Shown: piece by piece, positions 34,301 through 41,748 of the stretch
Layout of the letters: each line of letters opens with the position of its first letter
Numbering within the stretch: position 1 is the first letter of the stretch
From: Hyphomicrobiales bacterium
GTDB taxonomy: Bacteria; Pseudomonadota; Alphaproteobacteria; Rhizobiales; Beijerinckiaceae
Assembly (NCBI GenBank): GCA_019075865.1
Contig: JAGXAN010000002.1
Span: forward strand, 186,001-250,000
Length of the DNA stretch: 64,000 nt
Reading direction: 5' to 3'
The notes under the pieces: generated by a model
The model's input: only the letters and a program-made list of their open reading frames with translations
The model's database searches: none
Told to the model about the DNA's origin: nothing
Program-made: the position numbers and the translations under genes

Positions 34301-36914
34301 GGTTCTTGGCAATGGCAAAGGCGAAATCAGTGTTGACCGAGCGCAAATGCGCCGCGAAGGAAATGCCGGATTTGGGTGGCAGAATGGCAAAAAAGATCGG
34401 CAGCAATGCCGGCGTGATATTGGCAGCAAGTATCAACAACGTCCAAACCACCGCGGCGTGGAAGGGCAGAAACCAGCCAAATATCAGCGCGATCATCGAG
34501 AGCGGCGCGGTAAGGGTGCGGCGCAAATTGTCGATCATTTTCCAGCGGCCCACTGCCGGAATGGGTTGGCGCGATATAATCCAGGGCAATAATTGCCAAT
34601 CGCCCCGCGCCCAACGGTGCTGGCGCAGCGCCGCCACATCGTAGCGCGCCGGATAATCCTCAATCACTTCGATGTCCGAAGCCAGGCCCGCACGGGCAAA
34701 TATGCCTTCAAACAAGTCATGGCTGAGCATGGTGTCTTCGGGCACGCGGTCCTTCAGCGCCGCCTCGAAGGCATCAACATCATAGATGCCCTTGCCGGCG
34801 TAAGAGCCTTCGTCGAACATATCCTGATAAACGTCTGAAATGGCGGCGGCGTAAGGATCAATACCGTTTTGCGTCGAAAAGATGCGTTGATACAGGGAGC
34901 CCCCTTCGCCTATGGGAAGCGATGGCGTAACGCGCGGCTGGAGTACGCCATAACCCTCCAAAACCCGGCCTGTTGCCGTGTCAAATTTTGGCTTGTTAAG
35001 GGGATGCGCCATCTTGCCAATCAGCTTGCGAACGCTGCCGCGCGGCAGGCGTGTATCGCCATCCAATGTGATGACGTAATGCACCCCCGTGGGCACATTT
35101 TCGCATTCGCTGAAGCCGCCCGTCTCGGCGTCACGCAACATCAGGTTGAGTTGATGCAGTTTGCCGCGCTTGCGCTCCCATCCCATCCAGCAGCCTTCGC
35201 TGGCATTCCACAGGCGTTCGCGATGCAGCAATATAAATCTTGGCCCGGCCAAACCTCTGGCGTAGCGCTCGTTCAGTTCGGCAATGCCGGCCTTTGCAGC
35301 GTCCAGCAATCGGGCATCACCCGGCATGTGCCTGGTGCTGGAATCTGCCCAATCCGATAAAAGTGCAAAATAGATTTCGCCATCCGGGCTGGCCAAATGA
35401 TGCACTTCCAAAGTTTCAATGATTTCGGCAACGCCATCAATCGATGTCAACAAGGTGGGCACCACGACCAGGGTGCGGAGCGACTCGGGAATGGATCCCT
35501 TCAGTTCAAACGCGGGCAGGGCGACGGGCCCTATGGCTTTGACCACCAATATATTGACCAAGCCGACAGCCGATTCGCTGATGGGGATCGCACTCAAAAG
35601 CACCAAAGCCATCAGCCAGCCAAGGCCAAGCCCTGTGCCAGAAAAGGCCCAAACAACCCCGAGCAGAAATCCAAAAATGGCAAGCGCAATGGCTCCCGTA
35701 TAGCCGCCAACGCCAATGGCACGAACCAGGCGTTTGAGCCGGAGCGCTGGCTTGGGGTGAAAGCCGAGGACGCGTTCGAAATTGCGTCGCCCATCGCCGA
35801 TGAGCCAATAACCTGTGCCTCGCCCGTCGGCGACATTGGAGCGCGCAAGCGCGAGCTGCGCGATTTCCGCTTCACTGTGGGGGGCACCGCGCGCCAGTTC
35901 CTCAATGGCGCTACGATAGAGATTGCGGGTGGCAAAATCCATTTTTGGGTAGTCGGGTTCAGCACTCAGCACCCGCTGCACCAAGCTCATGCTTTCGAAC
36001 AGCTCAGCCCAGTCGACGCTGGCAATCATGCGCAGGCTGTTGACGATATTGCTGACAGTGACGGTCGCAGCGCTTTGCCGCAAATGCTCGTCGCCTACCA
36101 CTTTTTCAGGCGTGCTTTCGCGCGCGGCGAGGCTGCTTTCCAGCCAGGTTAGCGCCGGAATCACCCGCTCGTCCTGATCATGCAAGCGCTGCAAAAGCTG
36201 AACGGCAAAAGCATCCGTCACCTGCGTCAACTCAATGCGGGCCAACAGGGCTTTGCCGTCAACGGGCGCGATTGTGGTCGCATTGAGCAGGTCTGTGGCG
36301 AGATCATTGGCTCTGCCACGATCAGAGCGGCTGGTCACGATCAAATCGGCCAGTCGTCGCAGGTTCTCGATCAGGACGATCCGCAAAGTGATCGACAATG
36401 CCCAAAGCTCGCCGATCGTCAGTGGCTGAATTTCCTGATAGGCGACGATAAAGCGGCGCAGAATGTTCGAGTCGTAGCGGCTGTCTGTATGCGCGATAAA
36501 CGCCCAGGCAATGCCGAAAACGCGGGGATAACCGGCAAACGGGCCGTTTTCCAGCTTGGGCAATTGGCGATAATAGCCGGGCGGCAAATCAGACCGCACC
36601 TCGCGAAACTGCTGCTCGACCAGGTGATAATTGTCGATCAGCCATTCGGCGGCAGGGGTGATGGCCTGCCCATCTTCAACCGCCTTTGACATGGCCTGAT
36701 AAGCACCCAGAAGCGCCCCGCCATTATCGGCAAGGCGCGTAGCGAGCGAGGCGAGGCGTCTGGGCCGCGCAACAATCTTTTGCGTGGCAGCCAGGCTTCG
36801 GGCATGTGCCTCCAACCGCTCAATGCCAAACAGCTCTTCACGAATGGCGTTGGTACTGTTCCACGGAGAAGGCATCGTTTGCCCCGTCGAACGTGATTGC
36901 AAAATGTTCAGCAT
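28377..36914 (-). CDS. ndvB: Cyclic beta-1,2-glucan synthase (NdvB/Cgs)
   Basis: This giant inner-membrane enzyme makes cyclic beta-1,2-glucans, periplasmic osmoregulated and host-interaction glucans of rhizobia and Brucella. From the ATG at 36914 it is about 2845 aa, the normal size (the frame is open to 37094). The GT84 part has membrane helices around residues 380-480 and 830-1000, the donor-binding LDGDTRLPRG (near 618) and the QHRWARGDW motif (near 768). The C-terminal GH94-like phosphorylase part, which sets ring size, carries GSGDWNDGMNRVG (near 2523, catalytic Asp) and GYPPGIRENGGQYTHGALW. No frameshift is seen. It stands alone; no ndvA exporter gene is in the window. Confidence 0.95.
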   Translation of the reverse strand: MLNILQSRSTGQTMPSPWNSTNAIREELFGIERLEAHARSLAATQKIVARPRRLASLATRLADNGGALLGAYQAMSKAVEDGQAITPAAEWLIDNYHLVEQQFREVRSDLPPGYYRQLPKLENGPFAGYPRVFGIAWAFIAHTDSRYDSNILRRFIVAYQEIQPLTIGELWALSITLRIVLIENLRRLADLIVTSRSDRGRANDLATDLLNATTIAPVDGKALLARIELTQVTDAFAVQLLQRLHDQDERVIPALTWLESSLAARESTPEKVVGDEHLRQSAATVTVSNIVNSLRMIASVDWAELFESMSLVQRVLSAEPDYPKMDFATRNLYRSAIEELARGAPHSEAEIAQLALARSNVADGRGTGYWLIGDGRRNFERVLGFHPKPALRLKRLVRAIGVGGYTGAIALAIFGFLLGVVWAFSGTGLGLGWLMALVLLSAIPISESAVGLVNILVVKAIGPVALPAFELKGSIPESLRTLVVVPTLLTSIDGVAEIIETLEVHHLASPDGEIYFALLSDWADSSTRHMPGDARLLDAAKAGIAELNERYARGLAGPRFILLHRERLWNASEGCWMGWERKRGKLHQLNLMLRDAETGGFSECENVPTGVHYVITLDGDTRLPRGSVRKLIGKMAHPLNKPKFDTATGRVLEGYGVLQPRVTPSLPIGEGGSLYQRIFSTQNGIDPYAAAISDVYQDMFDEGSYAGKGIYDVDAFEAALKDRVPEDTMLSHDLFEGIFARAGLASDIEVIEDYPARYDVAALRQHRWARGDWQLLPWIISRQPIPAVGRWKMIDNLRRTLTAPLSMIALIFGWFLPFHAAVVWTLLILAANITPALLPIFFAILPPKSGISFAAHLRSVNTDFAFAIAKNLLQIAFLGDQAWMMADAIIRTLYRLFVSRKNMLEWVSHAQTSVARKLTVLGFVERMSGSVILGLVAAIIAIEHPSSWWLAAPFALLWLAAPMIAVWASLPPTEAGRPFIALWAYFPFIARWARISSVIVGQVPINADDELVLRQTARQTWRFFETFVTEGDHMLPPDNFQENPHAVLAHRTSPTNIGLYLLSVVSARDFGWIGMQEAIERLEATLATMLKLTRVRGHFLNWYDTQTLQPLAPEYVSSVDSGNLAGHLITLARVCCEWRKLAVQPASFLSSITDTLLLAQTEAQKVLAGPTPPDEVTRFTQNLSGLLAKIQSKTTTGLDELALAGENLQALLLAIPQSASAASLEHLTFWVGAFNRTLNSHQRDASALLDAANSAAQRLRILEDTARELAMAMDFGFLLDPNRKLLSIGYLVHEDALDGSCYDLLASEARLASFLAIAKGDVSAQHWFRLGRNVVQIARHAALISWSGSMFEYLMPSLVMRAPTGSLIEQTSRMIVRRQIAYTAALGIPWGISESAYNVRDFEMTYQYSNFGVPGLGLKRGLDANMVIAPYATALAAMVDAQAAAKNFRRLDKFGGRGVYGYYESLDFTPTRLPEGESVAVVKAYMAHHQGMTILAIGNALLGSLMRARFHAEPMVQATELLLQERPPRDVATTRRWDTGTKAVANIRSTEQPGGRRILTANEAVPATHLLSNGQYSLMLTAAGSGYSRFRDLAITRWREDATCDDWGSYIFLRDKHSGALWSAGYQPCCSEADHYDVVFNEDRAIYSRRDGTLFTTMEILVSAEDNAEVRQISLFNDSAVPRDIELTSYAEIVLSTPAADLAHPVFSKLFVETEYVPECDAIIATRRRRTTTEAEIWAAHLAVVDGDTLEATELETDRARFIGRGQNIHTAAAMRQGVKLSNTTGTVLDPIFSLRKTIRVAPGATRRVAFWTIVMPSRQDLLNCIDKHQDKTAFVRAATLSWSQAQVQLYHIGIDAAEAALFQRLAGHLIYAGPALRTASEALAQGAGPQSGLWGLSISGDLPILVLRISDTEHMTLARQLLVAHEYWTMKHFSVDLVIINERDASYVQDLQIAIETAVRSNKSRHKIGGDATSGGVFLVRADLMPAITRALLLSVARVVIVGQRGSLQDQLDRVPLTQARRAPKALPTKAHAPAPAPSLPHLEFFNGFGGFADEGREYVIVQGPNQSTPAPWINVIANANFGFQVSAEGAGYTWSLNSRENQLTPWSNDPVSDEPGEAIYLRDEDSSEVWSATAQPCRDETATYLAHHGFGYSRFSHASRDIHVELTQFVPVNDPVKISRLVLKNLSAYPRHLSVTAFAAFVLGVSRSTSAAHVMTSMDEQTGALLARNNWTPGFGGRVAFLDLGGLQTEATGDRREFIGRNGTLAHPAGLRGSSRLSGKTGGGLDPCGVLKTRLTLAPGETRSFSVVLGQAASVDSARELIVRYRAASLDDVLGTVRQQWQQILGKVQVKTPDRAMDIMLNGWLLYQTLACRVWARSAFYQASGAFGFRDQLQDGMALVNARPDLTRAHLLRAAGRQFVEGDVQHWWWPNTGQGVRTRITDDKAWLAFTTHHYIEATGDLAILDEGIAYLEGQWLRPDENDNLFQPMISDRHASLYEHCALALDQSLSLGRHGLPLMGSGDWNDGMNRVGEKGEGESVWLAWLHCAALSRFADFAEARGDIDRAQNWRSHVQRLQTAIEAQAWDGDWYRRGFYDDGTPLGSAASEECKIDQIAQSWAVISDAGEPARATQAMASVERELIKPDVGLALLFAPPFEYTTQDPGYIKGYPPGIRENGGQYTHGALWSVLAYAKLGQGDKAAALFDLLNPINHAKNRGEALKYRVEPYVVAADIYACAPHIGRGGWTWYTGSSGWMQRAGVESILGLRLLSGVLHLDPCIPHNWKGFSLELEVGGTRFTVEVENPAGVSRGIAFASFDGVEINAQPLQIKLGDDGAQHQIKVRMG

Positions 36915-37119
36915 TTCAACCTTTGAATCCTGGTTTAGTTGGGGACGGTCAATGAATTCGCGAAAATAAATCGCCCGGCGAGGCAAAAGGTTGCAATCGG
37001 CACATAATATTTTTGGCTTCTCGCCGAGCTTAGGGAGGCATAGGGTGGTCGATGCTGCGCGTAGCGCTTCAGTTGTCGGTAAATCTGTAGCCAATTTTAC
37101 GGATTTTCAAATGTGCGCT

Positions 37120-37144
37120 GGAACCTTCTCTCATTTGAGGCGTT
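37120..37144 (+). promoter_or_regulatory. EcfG-type promoter of the DUF3309 gene
   Basis: GGAAC (37120-37124), 16 nt, CGTT (37141-37144): exact EcfG consensus, 29 nt before the ATG at 37174. Confidence 0.85.
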
Positions 37145-37173
37145 GGTGTTGCTTCAATATGGGAGAGCAAGTC

Positions 37174-37332
37174 ATGTCTTTGGGAACCATTGTAATCATT
37201 ATCCTGATACTCATGCTGGTGGGCGCTTTGCCAAGCTGGAGTTACAGTTCGCATTGGGGGCATTGGCCGTCGGGTGGCCTTGGTCTTGTTCTGGTAATTG
37301 TGCTCATCTTGGTGTTGTTAGGGCGAATATAG
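37174..37332 (+). CDS. DUF3309-type small membrane protein
   Basis: The 52-aa product is almost all membrane: a first helix (IVIIILILMLVGALPSW) ending in the Pro-Trp typical of DUF3309, a Ser/His/Trp linker and a second helix (GLVLVIVLILVLLGRI). The family is a common EcfG target in Alphaproteobacteria, and an exact EcfG promoter lies 30 nt upstream. GGGAGAG serves as ribosome site; the frame open to 36991 runs through the promoter and is not real. Function unknown. Confidence 0.85.
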   Translation: MSLGTIVIIILILMLVGALPSWSYSSHWGHWPSGGLGLVLVIVLILVLLGRI

Positions 37333-37354
37333 CGCCCGATCCGCGCTAAAGGCG

Positions 37355-38161
37355 TCATGCGGTTTTAAGCTTTGGCTTTTGATTAAAAAACAAAGCCTGG
37401 CTTATTACCGCTTTCACCATTTCGGTGCGGAAGGGTTTGGTGATCAAGAAAGTTGGCTCGGGCCGCTCACCCGTCAGCAAGCGCTCTGGATAGGCGGTGA
37501 TGAAGATCACGGGCACATTATGGGTCTTGATGATTTCATTGACTGCTTCGAGGCCCGAACTGCCATCTGCCAATTGGATGTCGGCCAAAATGAGGCCCGG
37601 GGGGTGGCGGTCGGAGGCCGCCAGCGCTTCGCTTCGGGTTCGAGCCACTTCGGTGACGCGATGCCCCAGGCTTTCCACCAGCGTTTCAATGTCCATGGCG
37701 ATCATCGGCTCGTCTTCGATGATCAAAACATCAGCCGCGATCTGATCGGCCAGTTCCTGACTGGCCTCCGTCACCAGAGCTTCGGCCTCCGGCGTCGGGC
37801 AATCCAATATCGCGGCGATTTGGGCGCCGGAAAAGCCTTCCACGGCACTCAGCAAAAAGGCCACGCGCGGGCGCGGCGTCAAGATAGCGAGGCGTTCCAA
37901 CCCGACGACCTGAAGATTGCCGTTGCCTTTGGCGGCAAGCGGTTCGTCGGTATTGAACGAGACCGAGCTCCATACGCGAAAAAGAGCCTTGTAAAGCGCA
38001 ATTCGCGGCTCGATGGCGGCATCAAATGCCGATGGATCAGCTAAAATGGTCTCAAGGGTAGCCACGGCGTAAGCATCGCCCGCCGGTTGGCTCCCGCAGA
38101 TGGACCGTGCGAAGCGGCGCAGGTAGGGCAGGTGCGGTGATATGGCTTGCGATATGGACAT
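37355..38161 (-). CDS. phyR: PhyR, general stress response regulator (anti-anti-sigma)
   Basis: PhyR is a sigma-factor mimic: phosphorylated, it binds NepR and frees EcfG. The 268-aa product has the two parts in order: an N-terminal EcfG-like domain (residues 1-140, with PYLRRFARSICGSQ and a sigma4-like VAFLLSAVEGFSGAQIAAILD) and a C-terminal receiver with acid pocket Glu149-Asp150-Glu151, phosphoacceptor Asp194 (ILADIQLADG), FITAYPE and ITKPF (conserved Lys). It is divergent from nepR-ecfG, and each direction has its own EcfG promoter in the 250-bp gap. Everything needed looks intact. Confidence 0.96.
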   Translation of the reverse strand: MSISQAISPHLPYLRRFARSICGSQPAGDAYAVATLETILADPSAFDAAIEPRIALYKALFRVWSSVSFNTDEPLAAKGNGNLQVVGLERLAILTPRPRVAFLLSAVEGFSGAQIAAILDCPTPEAEALVTEASQELADQIAADVLIIEDEPMIAMDIETLVESLGHRVTEVARTRSEALAASDRHPPGLILADIQLADGSSGLEAVNEIIKTHNVPVIFITAYPERLLTGERPEPTFLITKPFRTEMVKAVISQALFFNQKPKLKTA

Positions 38162-38214
38162 TTTCCCTCAATCCGATTGAAACGTGTAAATTTCGAAAGG
38201 TACTGGTGCTGGAT

Positions 38215-38239
38215 AACGCCGGGGTGCGGGAATGGTTCC
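38215..38239 (-). promoter_or_regulatory. EcfG-type promoter of phyR
   Basis: On the minus strand GGAAC (38239-38235), a 16-nt spacer and CGTT (38218-38215). The -10 is 54 nt before the phyR ATG. It implies positive feedback of EcfG on its own activator. Confidence 0.87.
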
Positions 38240-38286
38240 GTCTTTCAGATTATTATTTTGCATGGGCATATTATTTTGTGATTGTT

Positions 38287-38311
38287 GGAACAAATTGTCA
38301 GCAGGCGCGTT
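38287..38311 (+). promoter_or_regulatory. EcfG-type promoter of nepR-ecfG
   Basis: GGAAC (38287-38291), a 16-nt spacer and CGTT (38308-38311). It leaves a leader of about 90 nt before the GTG of nepR. It implies autoregulation of the sigma factor and its antagonist. Confidence 0.87.
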
Positions 38312-38411
38312 CGTTCGTTTACAAAACCGCATTTTTTTGACGGTGCGCAAAGGCCAGCCTGGAATCGGAAGACGCGCCAATTCGTGATTTTGGAGCCATG
38401 GGGGGAAAGAC

Positions 38412-38702
38412 GTGCAAGACGATGGTAAGGCAAAGGATCGCAAGGCAAAGGAGGCTAAAAAGGACATGATTGTTTCATCATCGTCACTCATCAAGCAAAA
38501 TGGTTCAGCGGGCGCGACTGCCAAGCGTGGGCCGCCGCTCAGCGCCGATATTCAGGCGCGCATCGGACGTAAATTGCTCGAAGTTTATGACGAAGTGCTG
38601 TCGCAGCCGGTGCCGGACCGGTTTTTGCAATTGCTGAATGCGCTCGACGAAAAGACCAAACCGCAGTCGCCGGCAACTGATAAGAAAAGCGACGGTTCCT
38701 GA
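38412..38702 (+). CDS. nepR: NepR anti-sigma factor
   Basis: NepR holds EcfG inactive until phospho-PhyR takes it away. The 96-aa product has a long polar, Lys-rich N-terminus and the NepR core of two helices: IGRKLLEVYDEVLSQPVPDRF-LQLLNALDE, with the invariant PVPDRF. The start is GTG at 38412 behind GGGGGAAAG. The core matches the family closely, and the order nepR-ecfG opposite phyR is the classic locus. The gap to ecfG is 60 bp. Confidence 0.95.
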   Translation: MQDDGKAKDRKAKEAKKDMIVSSSSLIKQNGSAGATAKRGPPLSADIQARIGRKLLEVYDEVLSQPVPDRFLQLLNALDEKTKPQSPATDKKSDGS

Positions 38703-38762
38703 CGGCTTTTTGGCAGGCAAATCCTGCGGGCGGCGCATGACAAACTTGTATGGAGTTGGCCT

Positions 38763-39353
38763 TTGAACGATGTCGCCGCACGAATGAAGAACGACATGCT
38801 CGCCGCAATCCCGGCATTGCGGGCCTTTGCATTGTCCCTCTCCCGAAAGCCGGATCGTGCAGATGATCTGGTGCAGGAAACGTTGATGAAAGCTTGGGCC
38901 AACATGGCCTCCTTTGTGCCCGGCACTAATCTGCGGGCGTGGCTCTTCACCATTCAGCGCAACATTTTCTATTCGCAATATCGCAAACGCCGCGAGGTCG
39001 AGGACGCCGACGGGCACAAAGCCGCGATGCTGTCCTCGCCGCCCGCGCAACTCGATCACATGGATTTTCAGGATTTTCGGATTGCTTTGGACACACTTCC
39101 CGTTGATCAGCGCGAGGCCCTGATTTTGATTGGTGCCTCGGGCATGTCCTATGAGGAGGCGGCGGAAGTGTGTGGTTGCGCCATCGGGACCATCAAAAGC
39201 CGCGTCAATCGTGCCCGTGTGAAATTGGCTGAGATTTTAGGCCTCGACAATTTCGAGGCGGTGCCCCCCGCACCCGATGCGCCTGTCTTTGGCCAGGTCT
39301 CCGCCCAGCCACCGGCAGCCCAAGCCCAAGAGCGGGCGAAGCTGCGGATGTAA
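38763..39353 (+). CDS. ecfG: EcfG general stress sigma factor
   Basis: This ECF15-type sigma factor directs RNA polymerase to GGAAC-N16-CGTT promoters. The 196-aa product has region 2 (DRADDLVQETLMKAW ... RAWLFTIQRNIFYS) and region 4 (REALILIGASGMSYEEAAEVCGCAIGTIKSRVNRAR, given here in family terms: helix-turn-helix for the -35). A Pro/Ala-rich tail of about 35 residues follows. The start is a TTG at 38763; an in-frame ATG seven codons on is the alternative. Eight matching promoters were found in this window. Confidence 0.95.
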   Translation: MNDVAARMKNDMLAAIPALRAFALSLSRKPDRADDLVQETLMKAWANMASFVPGTNLRAWLFTIQRNIFYSQYRKRREVEDADGHKAAMLSSPPAQLDHMDFQDFRIALDTLPVDQREALILIGASGMSYEEAAEVCGCAIGTIKSRVNRARVKLAEILGLDNFEAVPPAPDAPVFGQVSAQPPAAQAQERAKLRM

Positions 39354-39466
39354 ATTTTCATGGAGCGCAGCAACATGGATCGCGGCCCCGGAAACCGGGG
39401 TCGGCATCCCGGAATTTGGGTTTTGGCCCGCCAACATCGCAGGCGCCGAGTGGGAAAACAATCTCA

Positions 39467-41173
39467 ATGCCAAGCTATCTTGATCCAAATGGCATAAAAA
39501 ATCCTGTCACATCAATGCCCGACTTGGTTGCCTTCGACGCCAAGGATTGCAGCCTCCAAGATTTGCGGGCGACGAATTTCCGGCTTTTGGTTGGTGCAAT
39601 CGCCCTGCTGATTGTCTGCGCCGGCTTGGTTTGGCAAGGCTTGATGGGCGACGCCGGCAATTACGCCAGCTTGCTGTCCTTTTTGGGTGTCAGCGCGCTT
39701 GCAGCCGTATTGGTGATCGGAGACCGGAAGGCGCGAAAGATTGTGTTGCAGCGCCGCGCCACACTCAAGGCGTTGTTGAACGCCAATGTCCTGTTGCGCC
39801 TTGCCCAGACTGCCAATGAGATCGCGATTGTCGATTGGGATTGCGCCAATGACCATGCGGTATGGAGCTTGAATTTTGTTGACGTCTTTGGCATTCCAAG
39901 TGCCACTCCGCCCACAAAGACGCCTTATGCGCTCTTCATAGAGCTTGTGCACCCGGATGATCGCTCGCGAATTGACGCGATGCACCATCGGATATTGAAA
40001 ACCGGCGGCACTTTCAGCGAGGAGTTTCGCATCCTGACCTTGACCGGCGCCATCCGCTGGATTGCGATACGGGGCGAGGTCTTTTGCGATGAATATGGCA
40101 CTCCCCAGCGCTTTATAGGCTCAAATTTTGACATAACTGAACGACGCCAGAACGAAGACCAATTGAAACAAAGCCTCGCAATCATTGAACTTGCCAATGA
40201 TGCGGGCGAAATCGGTGTCTGGAATTTCGACAGCCGGACGGGCCGCGGCACTTGGGATGAACGCACGCGCAACATTCTGGGTCTTGCCGCCGCCAAAGAG
40301 AACGTCAATCTCACCCATTTCAAGAATGCCATTCACGAGGATGATCGGGCGCGAACCCGTTCGGTGATCTTGGCTGCGCTGAAAACGGGAGAGAAATTTC
40401 TGGTCGAAGCGCGCGTCTATCGCCCGGATCGCAGCATTCGATGGGTTCGCATCCGTGGCATGGCGGAGATTGATCCCATTTCAAGGCGCGCCATGACCAT
40501 GACCGGGATCATGTTTGACATTACCGAGCGGCGTCAGCACGAGACCCATTTGCGGTTTTTGATGCGGGAGTTGACCCACCGATCGAAGAACCTGCTTGCT
40601 GTGATCCAGGCCATGGCGCGCCAGACGGGCGGAGATTCAACCTCACTGGACGAATTTCAGGCCCGGTTCTCCGCGCGTTTGCAAGGCCTGGCCGCCTCGC
40701 ATGACCTTCTGGTCAATGAGGATTGGCAGGGTGCGGATATTGCCGATATCGTGCGTTCGCAAGTGGGCCATTTCACCGATCAGATCGGTGATCGCTTCCA
40801 CCTTTCCGGTCCTTCCGTTCAGTTGAAGCCGGAAGCCGCCCAAAATGTCGGCCTCGCCTTGCACGAGCTCTCAACCAACGCTGCCAAATATGGCGCATTG
40901 GCCAATGCGACCGGCAAGGTCGATGTTTCATGGCGCGTGGAGGGCACGCCATTGGTGGACCGCCGCCTGGTGATGGTTTGGCACGAAATGGGTGGACCTT
41001 TGGTTACCCCGCCAACCCGCCGCGGCTTTGGCTCCATTGTGACCGAGCGCATCGTTGCACGGGCATTGGAAGGCAAGGTCACCATGGCTTTTGACCCGGA
41101 TGGTGTGACATGGACACTGGAGATTCCGGCAGCCTATATGCTCGCCGATGCCGGCCCATTGCCGCTCAAGTGA
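39467..41173 (+). CDS. PAS-HWE sensor histidine kinase next to the stress sigma locus
   Basis: This kinase is 568 aa from the ATG at 39467 (open upstream to 39416; the ATG at 39512 is also possible). Two adjacent membrane helices (about residues 37-58 and 62-82) anchor it with almost no periplasmic part. Two PAS/PAC units follow (ends NFDITERRQNE and IMFDITERRQHE), then the HWE core: H-box RELTHRSKNLLAVIQAMA, N-box ALHELSTNAAKYGAL and the WHEMGGP motif. HWE/HisKA_2 kinases phosphorylate PhyR in several Alphaproteobacteria, and the position right behind ecfG makes this the prime candidate. A cytoplasmic signal is more likely than a periplasmic one. Confidence 0.9.
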   Translation: MPSYLDPNGIKNPVTSMPDLVAFDAKDCSLQDLRATNFRLLVGAIALLIVCAGLVWQGLMGDAGNYASLLSFLGVSALAAVLVIGDRKARKIVLQRRATLKALLNANVLLRLAQTANEIAIVDWDCANDHAVWSLNFVDVFGIPSATPPTKTPYALFIELVHPDDRSRIDAMHHRILKTGGTFSEEFRILTLTGAIRWIAIRGEVFCDEYGTPQRFIGSNFDITERRQNEDQLKQSLAIIELANDAGEIGVWNFDSRTGRGTWDERTRNILGLAAAKENVNLTHFKNAIHEDDRARTRSVILAALKTGEKFLVEARVYRPDRSIRWVRIRGMAEIDPISRRAMTMTGIMFDITERRQHETHLRFLMRELTHRSKNLLAVIQAMARQTGGDSTSLDEFQARFSARLQGLAASHDLLVNEDWQGADIADIVRSQVGHFTDQIGDRFHLSGPSVQLKPEAAQNVGLALHELSTNAAKYGALANATGKVDVSWRVEGTPLVDRRLVMVWHEMGGPLVTPPTRRGFGSIVTERIVARALEGKVTMAFDPDGVTWTLEIPAAYMLADAGPLPLK

Positions 41174-41232
41174 CAACAGCCCGCGCGGATTGACAGTCTA
41201 TTCATCGTGTATTCTAAAATATATCATCAGAT

Positions 41233-41257
41233 GGAACCTTCGCGAGTTTAGTGCGTT
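41233..41257 (+). promoter_or_regulatory. EcfG-type promoter of the glycine-zipper lipoprotein
   Basis: GGAAC (41233-41237), 16 nt, CGTT (41254-41257), 34 nt before the ATG at 41292. Confidence 0.85.
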
Positions 41258-41291
41258 GCATTACTGATGCAAACTAAACGAGGAGACTTTC

Positions 41292-41576
41292 ATGTTGAAA
41301 TCTATTTCCAAAATTCTGATGGTTGGTTTAGGCGTAATTACTTTGGCGGCCTGCTCAACGACGGAGGACCGCATTGGCGGCGCAGGCGCAGGCGCGCTGG
41401 TAGGTTCGGTTGGCGGGCCTGTGGGGGCAGGCGTCGGCGGCATTGCAGGTGCCATTGTCGGCCCAACCGTGGTTCACCATGTGGTCAATGGGCATCGCCG
41501 TTATTATCATCGTCATTATTATCACGGCCGTCATTATCGCTATCATCACCGTGTTTATCACCCCACCAACGGTTGA
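41292..41576 (+). CDS. Glycine-zipper lipoprotein with His/Tyr-rich tail
   Basis: The 94-aa product starts with a lipoprotein signal (lipobox LAAC, Cys21), then a glycine-zipper segment (GGAGAGALVGSVGGPVGAGVGG) like that of 17-kDa/OsmB-type envelope proteins, and ends in a tail of alternating His, Tyr and Arg. It is probably anchored to the outer membrane; the tail could bind metal, though this is unproven. CGAGGAG gives a good ribosome site, and an exact EcfG promoter precedes it, so it should respond to general stress. Confidence 0.85.
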   Translation: MLKSISKILMVGLGVITLAACSTTEDRIGGAGAGALVGSVGGPVGAGVGGIAGAIVGPTVVHHVVNGHRRYYHRHYYHGRHYRYHHRVYHPTNG

Positions 41577-41748
41577 GCGCGTCCAATAGTTTAATTTCAT
41601 AAATTGGCTGCGGCACGGGGGAATGGCATATGCCAAACCCAGCGCCGCAGCTTCGTCGTTTGAAGGGCACGGCGGCCTGGCCTTGCCCGCCGCGACACTC
41701 AAAAAGCATCGCGCCGGGCGCTTCATCCATCCAGCCGGAGCTGGGGTG

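Noticed and set aside
28866-36969. Many plus-strand open frames opposite the glucan synthase
   Set aside because: They are antisense shadows of one intact, motif-rich 8.5-kb gene, with no ribosome sites or family resemblance.
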